Notes under the pieces: model-generated
Seen by the model: only the letters and a program-made list of their open reading frames with translations
Database searches by the model: none
Told to the model about the DNA's origin: nothing
Position numbers and translations under genes: made by a program
NCBI GenBank assembly: GCA_034440615.1
Contig: JAOTOM010003998.1
Span: 144,409 to 208,408 of the forward strand
Length of the DNA stretch: 64,000 bases
DNA from: Ashinkailepas kermadecensis
Lineage: Eukaryota; Arthropoda; Thecostraca; Neolepadidae
Reading direction: 5' to 3'
Shown: positions 1-9,813 of the stretch, piece after piece
Layout: every line of letters starts with the position of its first letter
Numbering within the stretch: the stretch's first letter is position 1

Positions 1-233
1 ACCAGCTGCCAGAAACCATTGTCAGAAGCAACACACGGAACATCTTTAAAAACAGCATAGACAATCATTATAAGAATAGGGGGCTTGTTTTTCTGTATTC
101 CAGGGAGGGTTGATCGACGGATTTGGTGGGCAACTGGTTCAGTGTCCAGAGTGCAGCCAAGAAGGGCCCTTGTGGCTCATAGTTGCACTGATCTTTTATG
201 TCTTCATGTCTTTATGTCTTTATGCTTAGGTTT
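1..233 (+). mobile_element. 3' end of a CR1-like LINE, cut by the window edge
   Basis: The first 115 bases encode the last residues of a reverse-transcriptase-type ORF (NQLPETIVRSNT...IDNHYKNRGL), ending at the TGA at 112-114. They match 5525-5640 almost base for base. The tail at 145-233 matches the end of that second copy (GGGCCC.TGTGGCTC, then CTTTATG-like repeats), so both are 3' ends of one family. This copy lacks the 166-bp tandem repeats present in the 3' UTR of the other copy. The CTTTATGT-like end resembles the short 3' microsatellite typical of CR1 elements. Confidence 0.8.
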
Positions 234-673
234 ACGTACGATAGCCGCACGTACCCGGCCATTAGTGTCAATATTTCTTCGCGCCAAATGTAGGGAGTGC
301 TGAGCTTCTCGGAGCCAAGAGAAATCGGAATTTGTAGCCCCATATCTGCGACAGGCTACGACGCAATCACGTCTCTGGTGCACCATCAACCTGGCGCCGC
401 GCCAGTGGCGCACTTGCCACCTGGCGCGGCGCCAGTGTCGACCGAGCGTGATGCGTTCGAACAGCGTTCGTGTAATTAATTAATGCATGCCGAACAATTT
501 TTTCTGACCTTCGGTCCATCAGATTAAAAGAGCCAAACACTTTGTCTTCTCGAAGTAATTATGAACGGCAACATATGATATTAAAGTGAGTAACTTCCAT
601 AACAGTGCATCATAATGACAACACATTCTGATGCCACCGAGTGCAGCGAGTGTCCGTGCAGTTCCGCTGATCT
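234..673. other. No gene recognised; contains a GC-rich hairpin
   Basis: Apart from the inverted repeat at 391-435, I see no coding sequence or known repeat here. Short open frames in this stretch have no recognisable domain. Confidence 0.5.
391..435. repeat. Perfect 15-bp GC-rich inverted repeat
   Basis: CTGGCGCCGCGCCAG at 391-405 is the exact reverse complement of 421-435. The flanking TGGC (406-409) and GCCA (415-418) extend the stem across a one-base bulge, leaving a loop of about 5 nt. It could fold as a very stable hairpin in DNA or RNA. Function unknown. Confidence 0.8.
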
Positions 674-759
674 CCGGGTGGTCGTGAGGTCGCAGCGAGG
701 TGGTGGCTCTTGGTCTCCGGGTGGTCGCGAAGTCGCAGTGAGGTGGTGGCTCTTGGTCT
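674..759. repeat. Tandem duplication of 43 bp
   Basis: CCGGGTGGTCG.GA.GTCGCAG.GAGGTGGTGGCTCTTGGTCT occurs twice in a row with three substitutions. It lies directly upstream (plus strand) of the tRNA-like sequence. Confidence 0.75.
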
Positions 760-845
760 TACGACACGTCGACTGCTCAGTCATGCGGCGTCGCCGATCT
801 TGCCGACGATTGGTCTCAGCACCGATTGGTCGCCGGCGAAGAGTA

Positions 846-917
846 GGGACAGGTGAGACTCGAACCCACAATCTTTCGATTGTGAGACGGGCAACTTACC
901 CCTAGGCTACTCGTCCC
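846..917 (-). tRNA. tRNA-like sequence (tRNA-derived SINE head or tRNA pseudogene)
   Basis: The minus strand is 72 nt, tRNA length. It has an A-box-like TAGCCTAGGGG and a B-box GGTTCGAGTCTC. The T arm pairs (GTGGG/CTCAC, one G-U), and six of the seven acceptor pairs form between GGGACGA and CTGTCCC. The anticodon loop would read CTCACAA (anticodon CAC, Val-like), but the anticodon stem is badly mismatched and the D stem does not pair cleanly. This suggests a SINE head or pseudogene rather than a working tRNA. Confidence 0.5.
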
Positions 918-2162
918 CACATCACTTTCATTATTCCGTAATCAATGCTCAGGTAAGTATCAGGGGTGGGATGAGGAGGAAAGGAGAATCGGTGACCTCA
1001 CGCCGCGTTTAGTCGCGACGACTCATTCGACTCTAATGTATGCATGGCTATCTTCGAAGAGGTGCTTGGGCATGACAGACACTTGTCGAAATAAAGGGCA
1101 TGTGAATTAATTAGAAAACTGAACGTAGTTATATGCAACGTACTTTATGAAAACAAAACGATATGTGAACAAAAATTGCCATATTTTCTACGTCGCTACG
1201 CATAACTCAGCAGAATCCGGATTGACGGATTGGGCATGAATTTGGTTGCCATGTTGCAAAGCCTAAGCATTAAATACATATTCTGAAACTACTAATACCA
1301 CTGTTTCACTGTTCTGATATATAACAGAAAGTAATATATAATGTTGCAAGATACGACGGTCCTAAGTGTGAACGAAGTGAATCTGTGCGAGCAATCTTAT
1401 GTAAGGATTTCAGATGCAATATTTACATGCGTACAACCATCCAAAAATGCAATCATATAACGAAGCATCAAGAGCAACTTTCTCAAATACACGATTGTAA
1501 TTGTTTGGTACTATATATGATGTTCAGGATTTGGTATCAGCCGCAACTAACGCAGCTAAATTCAGAACTGCTCTTCATACAAAAGTATCAAATATTGGCG
1601 TGCTTACATTCATCGCACGTATTGCCGAGTCCGTTTCATATTTATTGTGATGAAAATCCAGCCGAACCCTCGCGGCTAAGACTATGCGAAAGTCCCACAA
1701 AGCTCAGCGCTTTGTGCAAGAAATGGGTTTCAGGAGCAAGTGACATAACCCAGAATTATTCGCAACCTTGCAAGAATGGGGCTGGCTTGTGTAGGAAGCA
1801 CTCGATGAAGCGCAGATATTCATCAGGCTAGTATTAATATTATCCAAAGCTAACTTTCACACTGGCAAATGTCCAGGCATTACCAAATATTTTGTGCACC
1901 AAAATCAAACACTCGGAAAGGACCAGCCGGAGAAGTTCTTTCAATTGTGAATGTTGTCTTGGTTAGTCCCTGGAAGATTTCAGCAAATTCCGGAGCGCTT
2001 TCCCTGGTTGCTGGGCAGTAAAATCCCACCTCAACGCCCCTCATCAGCTTCTGAAATCGGGACATTTACGTGATGACAATATTTGCACAAACTGTGCTAG
2101 ATGACACTGGACTTGGCAACTGAATGCTAAATATGCAAATGATTTGACAGGTAATCAATGTT
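918..2162. other. AT-rich sequence without recognisable genes
   Basis: I find no domain, tandem repeat or transposon end. The longest open frame (1385-1831, 148 codons) has no recognisable motif and no coding-like composition. Confidence 0.5.
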
Positions 2163-2290
2163 TTGGGGGTTAGGTTAGTTTAGTTTTTTAAGTTGGGAAA
2201 TTTTCCCTAAATTTTTAACCTGAAAAAAATGCATTTGCACAGAAAATAAGTGGTCCCATCATCTTAGTCGCCTTCATAAACATTGTAATA
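2163..2290 (+). repeat. AT-rich interspersed repeat, copy 1, next to TTAGG-like sequence
   Basis: GGTTAGGTTAG is followed by an AT-rich segment and a core containing ATGCATTTGCACAGAAA and GTGGTCCCATCATCTTAG. It is nearly identical to 3908-4050. Diverged copies in both orientations lie at 3488-3600, 4175-4270, 13735-13840 and 17690-17795. No coding potential; the class of element is unknown. Confidence 0.75.
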
Positions 2291-2493
2291 TGAAGATAAA
2301 ATTGTATGGAACAAAATATGTTTGTAAATTCCAGTAAGTAGTATATACCATGGTCACACCAATCACAATTGGCTTCTAAATCGTACCTCTTATTCGTGTA
2401 ATAACCAACAGAGATGTCCTTCAAAATATGCACATAGTTTATCAAATCGTATATTAACCATCCAGCTGGATAACTTTTTTTTCTCACTAAATG

Positions 2494-3453
2494 TTAACAC
2501 GAGCACTGGAGAGGGGGAAGCGAAATCCACCCACCCCTCCGATTTTTCGTAAATAACTCCCGATTTTACCGGGCAATCTACGCCATTTCTTGTGTGCATG
2601 CTTAGGAATGTCCGGTGCGTCGCTTAAATGAAGAAAAACGGAAATCCGCCAACAATGTTTCGAGTTAGAGGCCGTCAAAGTCAAAACATCTCGTAGCGTC
2701 AGGCGCAAAAATAGGCGCTGATGCGCTTTCCGTATATCGGCAAATGGGAAGTGTTCATGGCAATACCAGCGTCTTGTTTGATGTATATTGTTATGCTATA
2801 TTGTTTCAAGATCATGTCAGGTCACCGCGGTTAACTCAGGTCAAGTTCATGACAGGTCAATGGAACCAAACTTGTTCAACTGGAAGTTTGTCATAAACGC
2901 AAATGACAGTCATGCGATTCATGCCATTTTGTATGTTGCTCCCTACTGAAAACTTCTGTTTTTGTCATTGTGGACCAAGGCGTTTCCATACATCATTCAT
3001 GTACTTTCTTCGTGAAGCCGATTGCGCCGGGCCCCGTCGGTCCGGCTGGCGGCACGGTTTCTGGAACTGGAATCGGTAACTGACCCGATAAAGTGCGGAT
3101 ATATAGGTGACCTGAGGTCAACTTCCGGACCTATCACCTGTAGTACATATTAGTTATGTCCAAAACATCATTGATGCCAATTTTGGAGCATTTAAACACA
3201 ATCGCAGAGATCCATAACCATGTCAAGCCAAGCCACGCAATACAAGCCAAATATGGCATATATGACCTCATGTGACCATGAAGATATTGATTTAAGCTCA
3301 TGAAATTTGCACACAATAGAGAACACCACCATACCCGTCTACTCTAAAAATTTCGTTACACTAGCTGTAATAGGAGCTGAGATCTTATGGGGGCCGTATC
3401 TGCCTCCTCTCCAGTGCGCGTAATTTGCAGAGGCCCTCCAGGGCGCGTGTTAA
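2494..3453 (+). mobile_element. TTAA-flanked non-autonomous DNA transposon, family 1, copy D
   Basis: It begins TTAACACGAGCACTGGAG at 2494 and ends with CCAGGGCGCGTGTTAA at 3453, so imperfect inverted termini are each bounded by TTAA. The 960-bp body aligns along its length with 9814-10724, 42654-43581 and 43578-44627. There is no transposase ORF. TTAA targets are characteristic of piggyBac-type transposases; assignment to that superfamily is an inference. AGGTCA-like half-sites occur at 2809, 2819, 2828 (degenerate) and 2838. Confidence 0.8.
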
Positions 3454-3487
3454 AAGTTTTTTTTTTTGTGGGGGGGGAGTTTTCTTT

Positions 3488-3600
3488 GGAATGCCATGTT
3501 TATTAAGATGGCTAAGATGATGGGACCACTTTTTTCTGTGGAAATGCTTACTTTTCAGGTTGTGACCAAATAATGCCAAAAAGGGGTTTGAGTTAGGTTA
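3488..3600 (-). repeat. AT-rich interspersed repeat, copy 3 (inverted)
   Basis: Read on the minus strand this is the same core as 2215-2290 (CACAACCTGAAA, CACAGAAAAAAGTGGTCCC, ATCATCTTAGCC), more diverged. It runs directly into GGTTAGGTTA, so the core again sits beside TTAGG-like sequence. Confidence 0.65.
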
Positions 3601-3785
3601 GGTTACAAGGAAATGTTTTTAAAAATAAAATAAAAATGCAACATAACCTAACCTAACCTAGCCTAACCTACGATTTGATAACTAATTTGTTCGAAAAATA
3701 TCAAGCAATTTACTTACTGACAATAAAAAAATGAAAAAAGAAACCTAACCCAACCTAACCCAACATAACCTAACCTAACCTAAGT
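3590..3785. repeat. Degenerate (TTAGG)n / (CCTAA)n telomere-type repeats
   Basis: Short runs of TTAGG (3590-3605) and of AACCT (3648-3672 and 3745-3782) are interspersed with AT-rich DNA. TTAGG is the canonical arthropod telomere repeat. Runs this short and imperfect are interstitial, not a telomere. Confidence 0.65.
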
Positions 3786-3907
3786 TGCTTTTGAATATTT
3801 TTTTGTGTTAATTTTTTGGAATCTTCAGTATTATTGTGCTTTAAGGTGGTAACAAGATAAGTTTTTACACACATTTTCCTCCACAAAGCAAACAAATCAG
3901 TTAAGTT

Positions 3908-4050
3908 TGGTTGGGTTAGGTTAGTTGAGTTTTTTTAAGTTGGAAAATTTTTCCTAAATTTTTAACCTGAAAAAAATGCATTTGCACAGAAAATAAGTGG
4001 TCCCATCATCTTAGTCGCCTTCATAAACATTGTAATATGAAGATAAATTT
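3908..4050 (+). repeat. AT-rich interspersed repeat, copy 2
   Basis: About 130 bp nearly identical to 2163-2290, including the leading GGTTAGGTTAG and the core. The low divergence between these two direct copies 1.75 kb apart suggests a recent event or local duplication. Confidence 0.8.
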
Positions 4051-4174
4051 TTTAAAATACAGCAAAAACACCTTTTAAGACAAATTTACCATTAATATGC
4101 ATCTTAGGGCATTCATAAGATTTTGATTATAAAAAATGTTTGCATATTTGTAAATATGCTACAAACATGCAAAA

Positions 4175-4330
4175 AGGTATGTTTATGAAGGTGAATGAAT
4201 GCAATATGGCCACTCATTTCAGTGCATGCATTTCCAATTCATGCTTTTCAGTCAACAAGCAAAATAGTGGCAAAAATATCTTTGAGTGAAGAAAGACAGT
4301 TATTTCGGCTTTAGGACTGATGAAGTAATA
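4175..4330 (-). repeat. AT-rich interspersed repeat, copy 6 (diverged, inverted)
   Basis: On the minus strand it contains ACTGAAAAGCATGAATTGG, ATGCATGCACTGAAATGAG and CACCTTCATAAAC, matching the family consensus with substitutions. Confidence 0.5.
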
Positions 4331-4364
4331 TAAAACATGGAATGTACAATTTCACAACAACACA

Positions 4365-4530
4365 TAACCTAGCATAATATAGCATAATATGACATAACAT
4401 GACACAGCTTACCATACCACTATAGCCTAGCCTAGCCTATCATAATGTAGCCTTGCCTAGCCTAGCCCAGCCAAACCCAACATAACACAATGCAGCATAA
4501 TGTAATGTAACCTAGCCTAACCTCTTCTCA
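4365..4530. repeat. Degenerate CATAA/CCTAG pentanucleotide-like sequence
   Basis: Tracts such as TAGCATAATATAGCATAATATG and CCTAGCCTAGCC merge into CCTAACC-type runs. They look like decayed relatives of the CCTAA repeat. Confidence 0.5.
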
Positions 4531-4895
4531 GAACAAATATCACTACAAAACTAACCTGGCAACCAGGCCAAATTCATTTTTCATTCTTCTTTGCAAATTG
4601 AAAGTGGTTTCAAAATGTTTCATGTTTCTAAAAAAATAACCTAACCCAGCCAAACCTCTCATTTTGCTTTGCAGAGGACAAATATATTTCAAATACATGT
4701 GGTAAATGCTCTGAACGGCAATAATACCCAGCAACCTGCAGCTGTTTTGGTTGTCAAACAATTGCAAGTCATAAAGCCATAGTGTTCTAGATTATTAATA
4801 TATATTAATAATAGATTATTGAATCCTTTCTTTTTTCCACTCCTCAACCACAATTCACAACCACCGAACACTATACAAATACTGAAATAGGATAG

Positions 4896-5637
4896 GTGAA
4901 GTTTAATTTTGATAAGTGCAAAGTCATGCATGTAGGTAGGCAGCATATGAAGGCTCCATACTTGATGGGTGGCCAAGTACTATCTGTGACTCAGCAGGAG
5001 AAGGACTTAGGTGTTATTTTGAACACAAAATTGGGGGCATCAGAACAGACCAAAGAAGCCAGGAAGAAGGCACTAAGAATGCTTGGGGCAATACAGACGA
5101 ATGTGTCACACAAAAGTGAGGAGGTCATCAGGAAGCTTTACTGTGCATATGTCAGGCCACATTTGGAATACTGTGTCCAAGTTGGCTACTGGTCCAAGCA
5201 CTAGGGGTAGTTATGAGAAAGATTGTTGGTTTTTAGAGAGAGTTCAAAAGAGGGCAACAAAAATGGTTAATGGTATAGGCAACCTGGCATATGAGGAAAG
5301 ACTGAAGAAATTGAATATGTTTTCACTTAGATATAGAAGGCTGAGAGGAGATCTCATCGAGGTTTTTAAATTTGTTCTTGGTCAGGAACAGGGATATCTC
5401 AGGGAAATATTTGAATTTAACAGAAATGATGCAATTAGAGGTCATCAATTCAAAATTAAAGTTAATCACAGCAGGACAAGGTTAAGACAGTCTTTCTTCA
5501 CCAACAGGGTAGTAGAACACTGGAACCAGCTGCCAGGAACCATTGTCAGTAGCAACACACTGAACATCTTTAAAAATGGCATAGACAATCATTATAAGAA
5601 TAGGGGGCTTGTTTTTTTGTATTCCAGGGAGGGTTGA
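4896..5637 (+). pseudogene. Reverse transcriptase C-terminal fragment (CR1-like LINE ORF2), frameshifted
   Basis: The frame at 4896-5204 reads FNFDKCKVMHVGRQH, then EKDLGVIL and LYCAYVRPHLEYCVQV, which are hallmarks of the thumb/C-terminal region of CR1/L2-type reverse transcriptases. A frameshift near 5180-5200 moves the rest (STRGSYEKDCWFLERVQKR, RRLRGDLIEVFK, RVVEHWNQLPGT, FKNGIDNHYKNRG) into a second frame, 5083-5637, ending at a natural TGA. The endonuclease and the catalytic FADD-type core are absent because the copy is 5' truncated. In an intact element this protein nicks target DNA and reverse-transcribes the LINE RNA. This copy cannot, but it identifies the family whose end also appears at base 1. 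Confidence 0.85.
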
Positions 5638-5660
5638 TCGACAGGGAGGAGATGGGAGTT

Positions 5661-6045
5661 GGGAGGAGTTTGCAATTGTTGAGTGTGTTATGCAATAGCA
5701 AGTGAGTCTCTTATTAAGTCTAAACGCTTTATAACTTTATATAGGGTGTACCTAGCAGTGGATTCAGCACCTTCCTTCGGGATGTGATACTGATGAGATT
5801 GTCTATGGTAGCTCAATGGGTATGATGGGAGGAGTTTGTAATTGTTGAGTGTATTATACAATAGCAAGTGAGTCTCTTATTAAGTCTGAACGCTTTATGA
5901 ATTTGTGCGGGGTGTGCCTAGCAGTGGATTCGGCACCTTCCTTCGGGATGTGATGCTGATGAGATTGTCTATGGTGGCACGATGGGTATGATGGGAGGAG
6001 CTTGTGATTGTTGAGGGTGTTATGCAGTAGCAAGTGAGTGGTGCT
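5661..6045 (+). repeat. 166-bp tandem repeat in the LINE 3' UTR, about 2.3 copies
   Basis: GGGAGGAGYTTG..ATTGTTGAG recurs at 5661, 5827 and 5993. Each unit also carries TAGCAGTGGATTC.GCACC and CCTTCGGGATGTGAT. The related copy at 1-233 lacks it. Confidence 0.85.
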
Positions 6046-6207
6046 AGATAGGCTGGGGTATATAACTTCCTAGGAACTTGGGATAAGGGATTGATTGGGG
6101 TGAGAGTATATACATTTCTAGTACCTTTTCTAGATAGGCTTAACCCAGATGGGCCCCTGTGGCTCTTATTAAGCCTTAATACTTTATGACCTTATGACTT
6201 TAGGTCT

Positions 6208-6484
6208 AGCTCATACTGGAACCAAAGGCTTACACCTTGCAGCTTGCAGATTGCTCGAGACTATGGAGTATCTCGAGCCAGAGCCTGACCATGAGACCAT
6301 GAGCCTCTTCACCAACATGAACATTATCATGTGTTATTAAAGTAATATTATTTGTATTGGTTGCATTACATTCAATATGTATTGTGTTTTACTTCGTTTC
6401 ACCGTTGTCACGATTGTCACAGTCTATGATAGTGTTGTAATATTATATTGTGCTTATGATACATTTTTTACACAACTGCCGCCT
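6208..6484. other. No gene recognised
   Basis: AT-rich flank of the LINE. The short frame 6377-6580 has no domain and runs into the 25-bp repeat. Confidence 0.5.
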
Positions 6485-6559
6485 ACGCAAAGCAAACTAT
6501 GCAATTTTCACGCAAAGCAAACTATGCGACTTTCACGCAAAGCAAACTATGATAAAAGT
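6485..6559. repeat. 25-bp tandem repeat, 3 copies
   Basis: ACGCAAAGCAAACTATG followed by a variable TTTC-ending octamer is repeated three times. Confidence 0.85.
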
Positions 6560-6773
6560 CGATCAACACGTCAACCATGACGATTTTAATGCAATATTTC
6601 AAGAAGAAAACTAATTTGCTTACAATATTGGGGATAGCAATCCAGTGTCGCAAGTTTCTGCACTATTCTGGCTTCTGTTTGTGAAAACTCTGCGAATGAA
6701 ACAAATCACGCCGTGTAATGGATGCTGACGCAACCATAACTCACCTCGCGACAGACGCTGCCGGGGCGCGAGT

Positions 6774-6785
6774 GCTGACGTCAGC
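6774..6785. promoter_or_regulatory. CRE-like palindrome in a short GC/CpG-rich patch
   Basis: GCTGACGTCAGC is a perfect 12-bp palindrome containing the CREB/ATF core TGACGTCA. It lies in a CpG-rich patch (about 6720-6835). No gene follows it directly, so any regulatory role is speculative. Confidence 0.3.
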
Positions 6786-7099
6786 GTCGGCGGGCGGGCG
6801 ACGGTTTCCGCTCGGGGCGTTCATGACAGGACTCGACTAGTCCGGACACATGGGAGCCAAATGCATTTCGAAAGGGGGTCCGAGGCTGACTTCGTTGCAA
6901 TGCATGCCCCAGCGTGCGTCGAACAAGTACCTGAGATGCTACAAACAGTTACGAAAATCGCCTCGACAGACTTACATACGACCAAACGCTATGTATGTGG
7001 CTACAACCAGTGGTATGGGCATGGGGATCCTGGAGTATTGAGAACAACTCCCCTATAATTGTGCCCGTATCCTCCAGACACCCGCCATGGCCACCCGCT

Positions 7100-7330
7100 A
7101 AGCTAAAAACCTACAAAAAGTGCATTGCTTCAAATGAGGTTCAATGGCCACCTACTAAAAAGGCATCGCTTCAAATGAGGTACAATGGCCACCTTCTAAA
7201 CAAAAAACCTGCTAAAAAGGCGTCCCGTTCAAATGAGGTGCAATGGCCACAATACAAAAAGGTATCCCTTGAAGTGAGGTACAATGGCCACATGCTAAAA
7301 AGGCATCCATTCAAATGAGATACAATAAAG
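7100..7330. repeat. Degenerate tandem repeat of about 42-46 bp
   Basis: TTCAAATGAGGTACAATGGCCAC followed by CTAAAAAGGCATC-type sequence recurs about five times with indels. Confidence 0.75.
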
Positions 7331-7644
7331 CATTAACTTTTGGGGAGTGTATCCCTCCCACGACAGTCAGTGACACAGTGGTTTCGGCTACGACGACGCA
7401 GCTTGAACCTGCCCCTCTCCTCCCCCACCTCCGCAACGTTTTCAAACACCCGTACGCCAATTAGTGGAGCGGCTTAGCTAGGATATTCAAATCTATTCTG
7501 CATTTTATATTAATCATCAAGTTTTGCACAGAAGCATCCTGACATATTAGGAACGGATTTGGATATTGGACCATCGCGCAATGGCGACCTGGCGGCCATT
7601 TTCCAAATTGCCCGCTGCCTGGCTGCCGCTGGACGCCCCGGGGA

Positions 7645-7775
7645 AATGCCGACTGGGAGAATGCCGACTGGGAGAATGCCGACTGGGAGAATGCCGACTG
7701 GGGAATTCCGTCTACCGACTGGGAAAATGCCGACTGCTGACCGCGAGAATGCCGACTGCCGACTGGGAAAATTCT
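7645..7775. repeat. 15-bp tandem repeat
   Basis: GCCGACTGGGAGAAT is repeated perfectly about three times from about 7649. Degenerate copies (GACTGGGAAAATGCC) follow up to 7775. Confidence 0.8.
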
Positions 7776-7843
7776 ATGTTCTGAATTTGTGGTTTTGGAA
7801 GGGTTTCAGACTTCAAGTTTGAGGGAGAGTTTGAAGTCAGGAA

Positions 7844-8889
7844 CCATCATGCTGTGGTCCCCATCGTGCTGTGGCCGCCATCATGCTGTGGTCGCCATCG
7901 TGCTGTGGTCGCCATCATGCTGTGGTCGCCATCATGCTGTGGTCCCCATCGTGCTGTGGTCGCCATCGTGCTGTGGTCCCCATCGTGCTGTGGTCCCCAT
8001 CGTGCTGTGGTCGCCATCATGCTGTGGTCCCCATCGTGCTGTGGTCGCCATCATGCTGTGGTCCCCATCGTGCTGTGGTCGCCATCATGCTGTGGTCCCC
8101 ATCGTGATGTGGTCGCCATCATTATGTGGTCCGCATCGTGATGTGGTCGCCATCGTGCTGTGGTCCCCATCGTGCTGTGGTCGCCATCATGCTGTGGTCC
8201 CCATCGTGCTGTGGTCCCCATCGTGCTGTGGTCGCCATCATGCTGTGGTCCCCATCGTGATGTGGTCGCCATCGTGATGTGGTCCCCATCGTGCTGTGGT
8301 CCCCATCGTGCTGTGGTCCCCATCATGCTGTGGTCGCCATCGTGCTGTGGTCCCCATCGTGCTGTGGTCCCCATCGTGCTGTGGTCCCCATCGTGCTGTG
8401 GTCGCCATCGTGCTGTGGTCCCCATCGTGATGTGGTCGCCATCATGCTGTGGTCCTCATCGTGATGTGGCGTCCATCATGCTGTGGTCGCCATCATGCTG
8501 TGGTCCCCATCATGCTGTGGTCGCCATCATGCTGTGGTCGCCATCATGCTGTGGTCCCCATCATGCTGTGGTCGCCTCGTGCTATCCCATCGTGCTGTGG
8601 TCGCCATCATGCTGTGGTCCTCATCGTGATGTGGCGGCCATCATGCTGTGGTCGCCATCATGCTGTGGTCCCCATCATGCTGTGGTCGCCATCATGCTGT
8701 GGTCGCCATCATGCTGTGGTCGCCATCATGCTGTGGTCGCCATCGTGCTGTGGTCCCCATCGTGATGTGGTCCCCATCATGCTGTGGTCCCCATCGTGCT
8801 GTGGTCCCCATCATGCTGTGGTCGCCATCATGCTGTGGTCCCCATCATGCTGTGGTCGCCATCATGCTGTGGTCGCCATCATGCTGTGG
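7844..8889. repeat. 17-bp minisatellite, about 61 copies
   Basis: The unit is CATC(A/G)TGCTGTGGTC(G/C)C. Because 17 is not a multiple of three and the unit has no stop, all plus-strand frames stay open for hundreds of bases (51-bp peptide period). Those open frames are not genes. A block of about 165 bp starting at GGTCCTCATC (8451) is repeated at 8616, with a scar (GCCTCGTGCTATCCC) between, showing block duplication within the array. Confidence 0.95.
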
Positions 8890-9813
8890 GCACCTACTTG
8901 TTGCGCCGATTGAACACGGACAAGGAGCGGCGACAGGCGAGATTCGACTGCCGGCTGAGAGACAAGCGTCTCACCGTTGGACCACTCGCCTCTGGTGGGC
9001 CTCCCAAGGCTTCCGTACTGCAGCTCGGATTATGTCACTTTGTCACTGTCACCACATTGCACTCCATTCGCGCCCGGATCTGCTCGCTAGCCTCACTAAT
9101 GCATGCTAAGTATGTGATAGCGATATTTCTGGCATGAAGTAGAGAGCGGAAATCAGGCAGGGAAGCGCATACCCACCCAGTGCAACGAGTGAGGTGACAT
9201 GACTGTTGAGGGCGAAGGTGCCAAGCCATACGTACACTGACAACACCCCTCGACACCTTTCTCACCAAGGTTATTGTTTTACACTCGTCACGAAACTCCG
9301 AGAACGATACGAGAACTTTGTAATACAACTTGATGTTCTCCGAACTCATGGTGTATGATCATGTCTATTAGCGGGAGTCTACGATAACCATAGCAGTGTT
9401 GGATATGGTTCTCGATGATACAGAATTGGTGCGAGATCCTCAGTTATGAACCGCGCGTCTCTTGCAGTGCAATTCGACGTCATCTTCCTTTTTCGGCCGC
9501 TTGGTGGAATAGCCGTGCATGGTAAATAATAGTCCATTTATCTAGCATTTATAAATTATCAGTAAACAAAGTGAAGATGTCAGTGAAATGAAAAGAATGT
9601 ATTGGACGTCTTCTTTAGCGTTGCGATTTTACCAAATTGAAAGTATCACCAAGTAGGAAAGGTTCATGGCTGCGATGGGTGCGTTACTATCACACACTTA
9701 GTAATAATGATAGGCATGGGTTGAGAAGTTTGAAAATTATTGGTGACATACAGTGCATGGAGGAAATGAGTGTTGCTAACGTGGTTGGTGGGGACCTCCC
9801 ATAGCATCGCATG
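8890..9813. other. No gene recognised
   Basis: Unique-looking sequence between the minisatellite and a TTAA element. Open frames on both strands are short and without domains. Confidence 0.5.

Larger units (their letters stand above)
4885..6207 (+). mobile_element. 5'-truncated CR1-like LINE copy
   Basis: It contains the C-terminal part of a reverse-transcriptase ORF, a long 3' UTR with 166-bp tandem repeats, and a 3' end (GGGCCCCTGTGGCTC, then CTTTATGACCTTATGAC-like repeats) shared with the copy at the window start. The loss of the 5' part is typical of LINE integration. The copy is dead: the ORF is frameshifted. Confidence 0.8.

Noticed and set aside
1385..1831. 148-codon frame
   Set aside because: No domain, AT-rich non-coding composition, no homologous repeat in the window.
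3590..3785. A telomere
   Set aside because: TTAGG-like units are too few and too imperfect and are flanked by ordinary sequence on both sides.
7844..8889. Long Cys/Trp-rich open frames in the 17-bp array
   Set aside because: Same peptide pattern in every plus frame because 17 is not a multiple of three; clearly a minisatellite.
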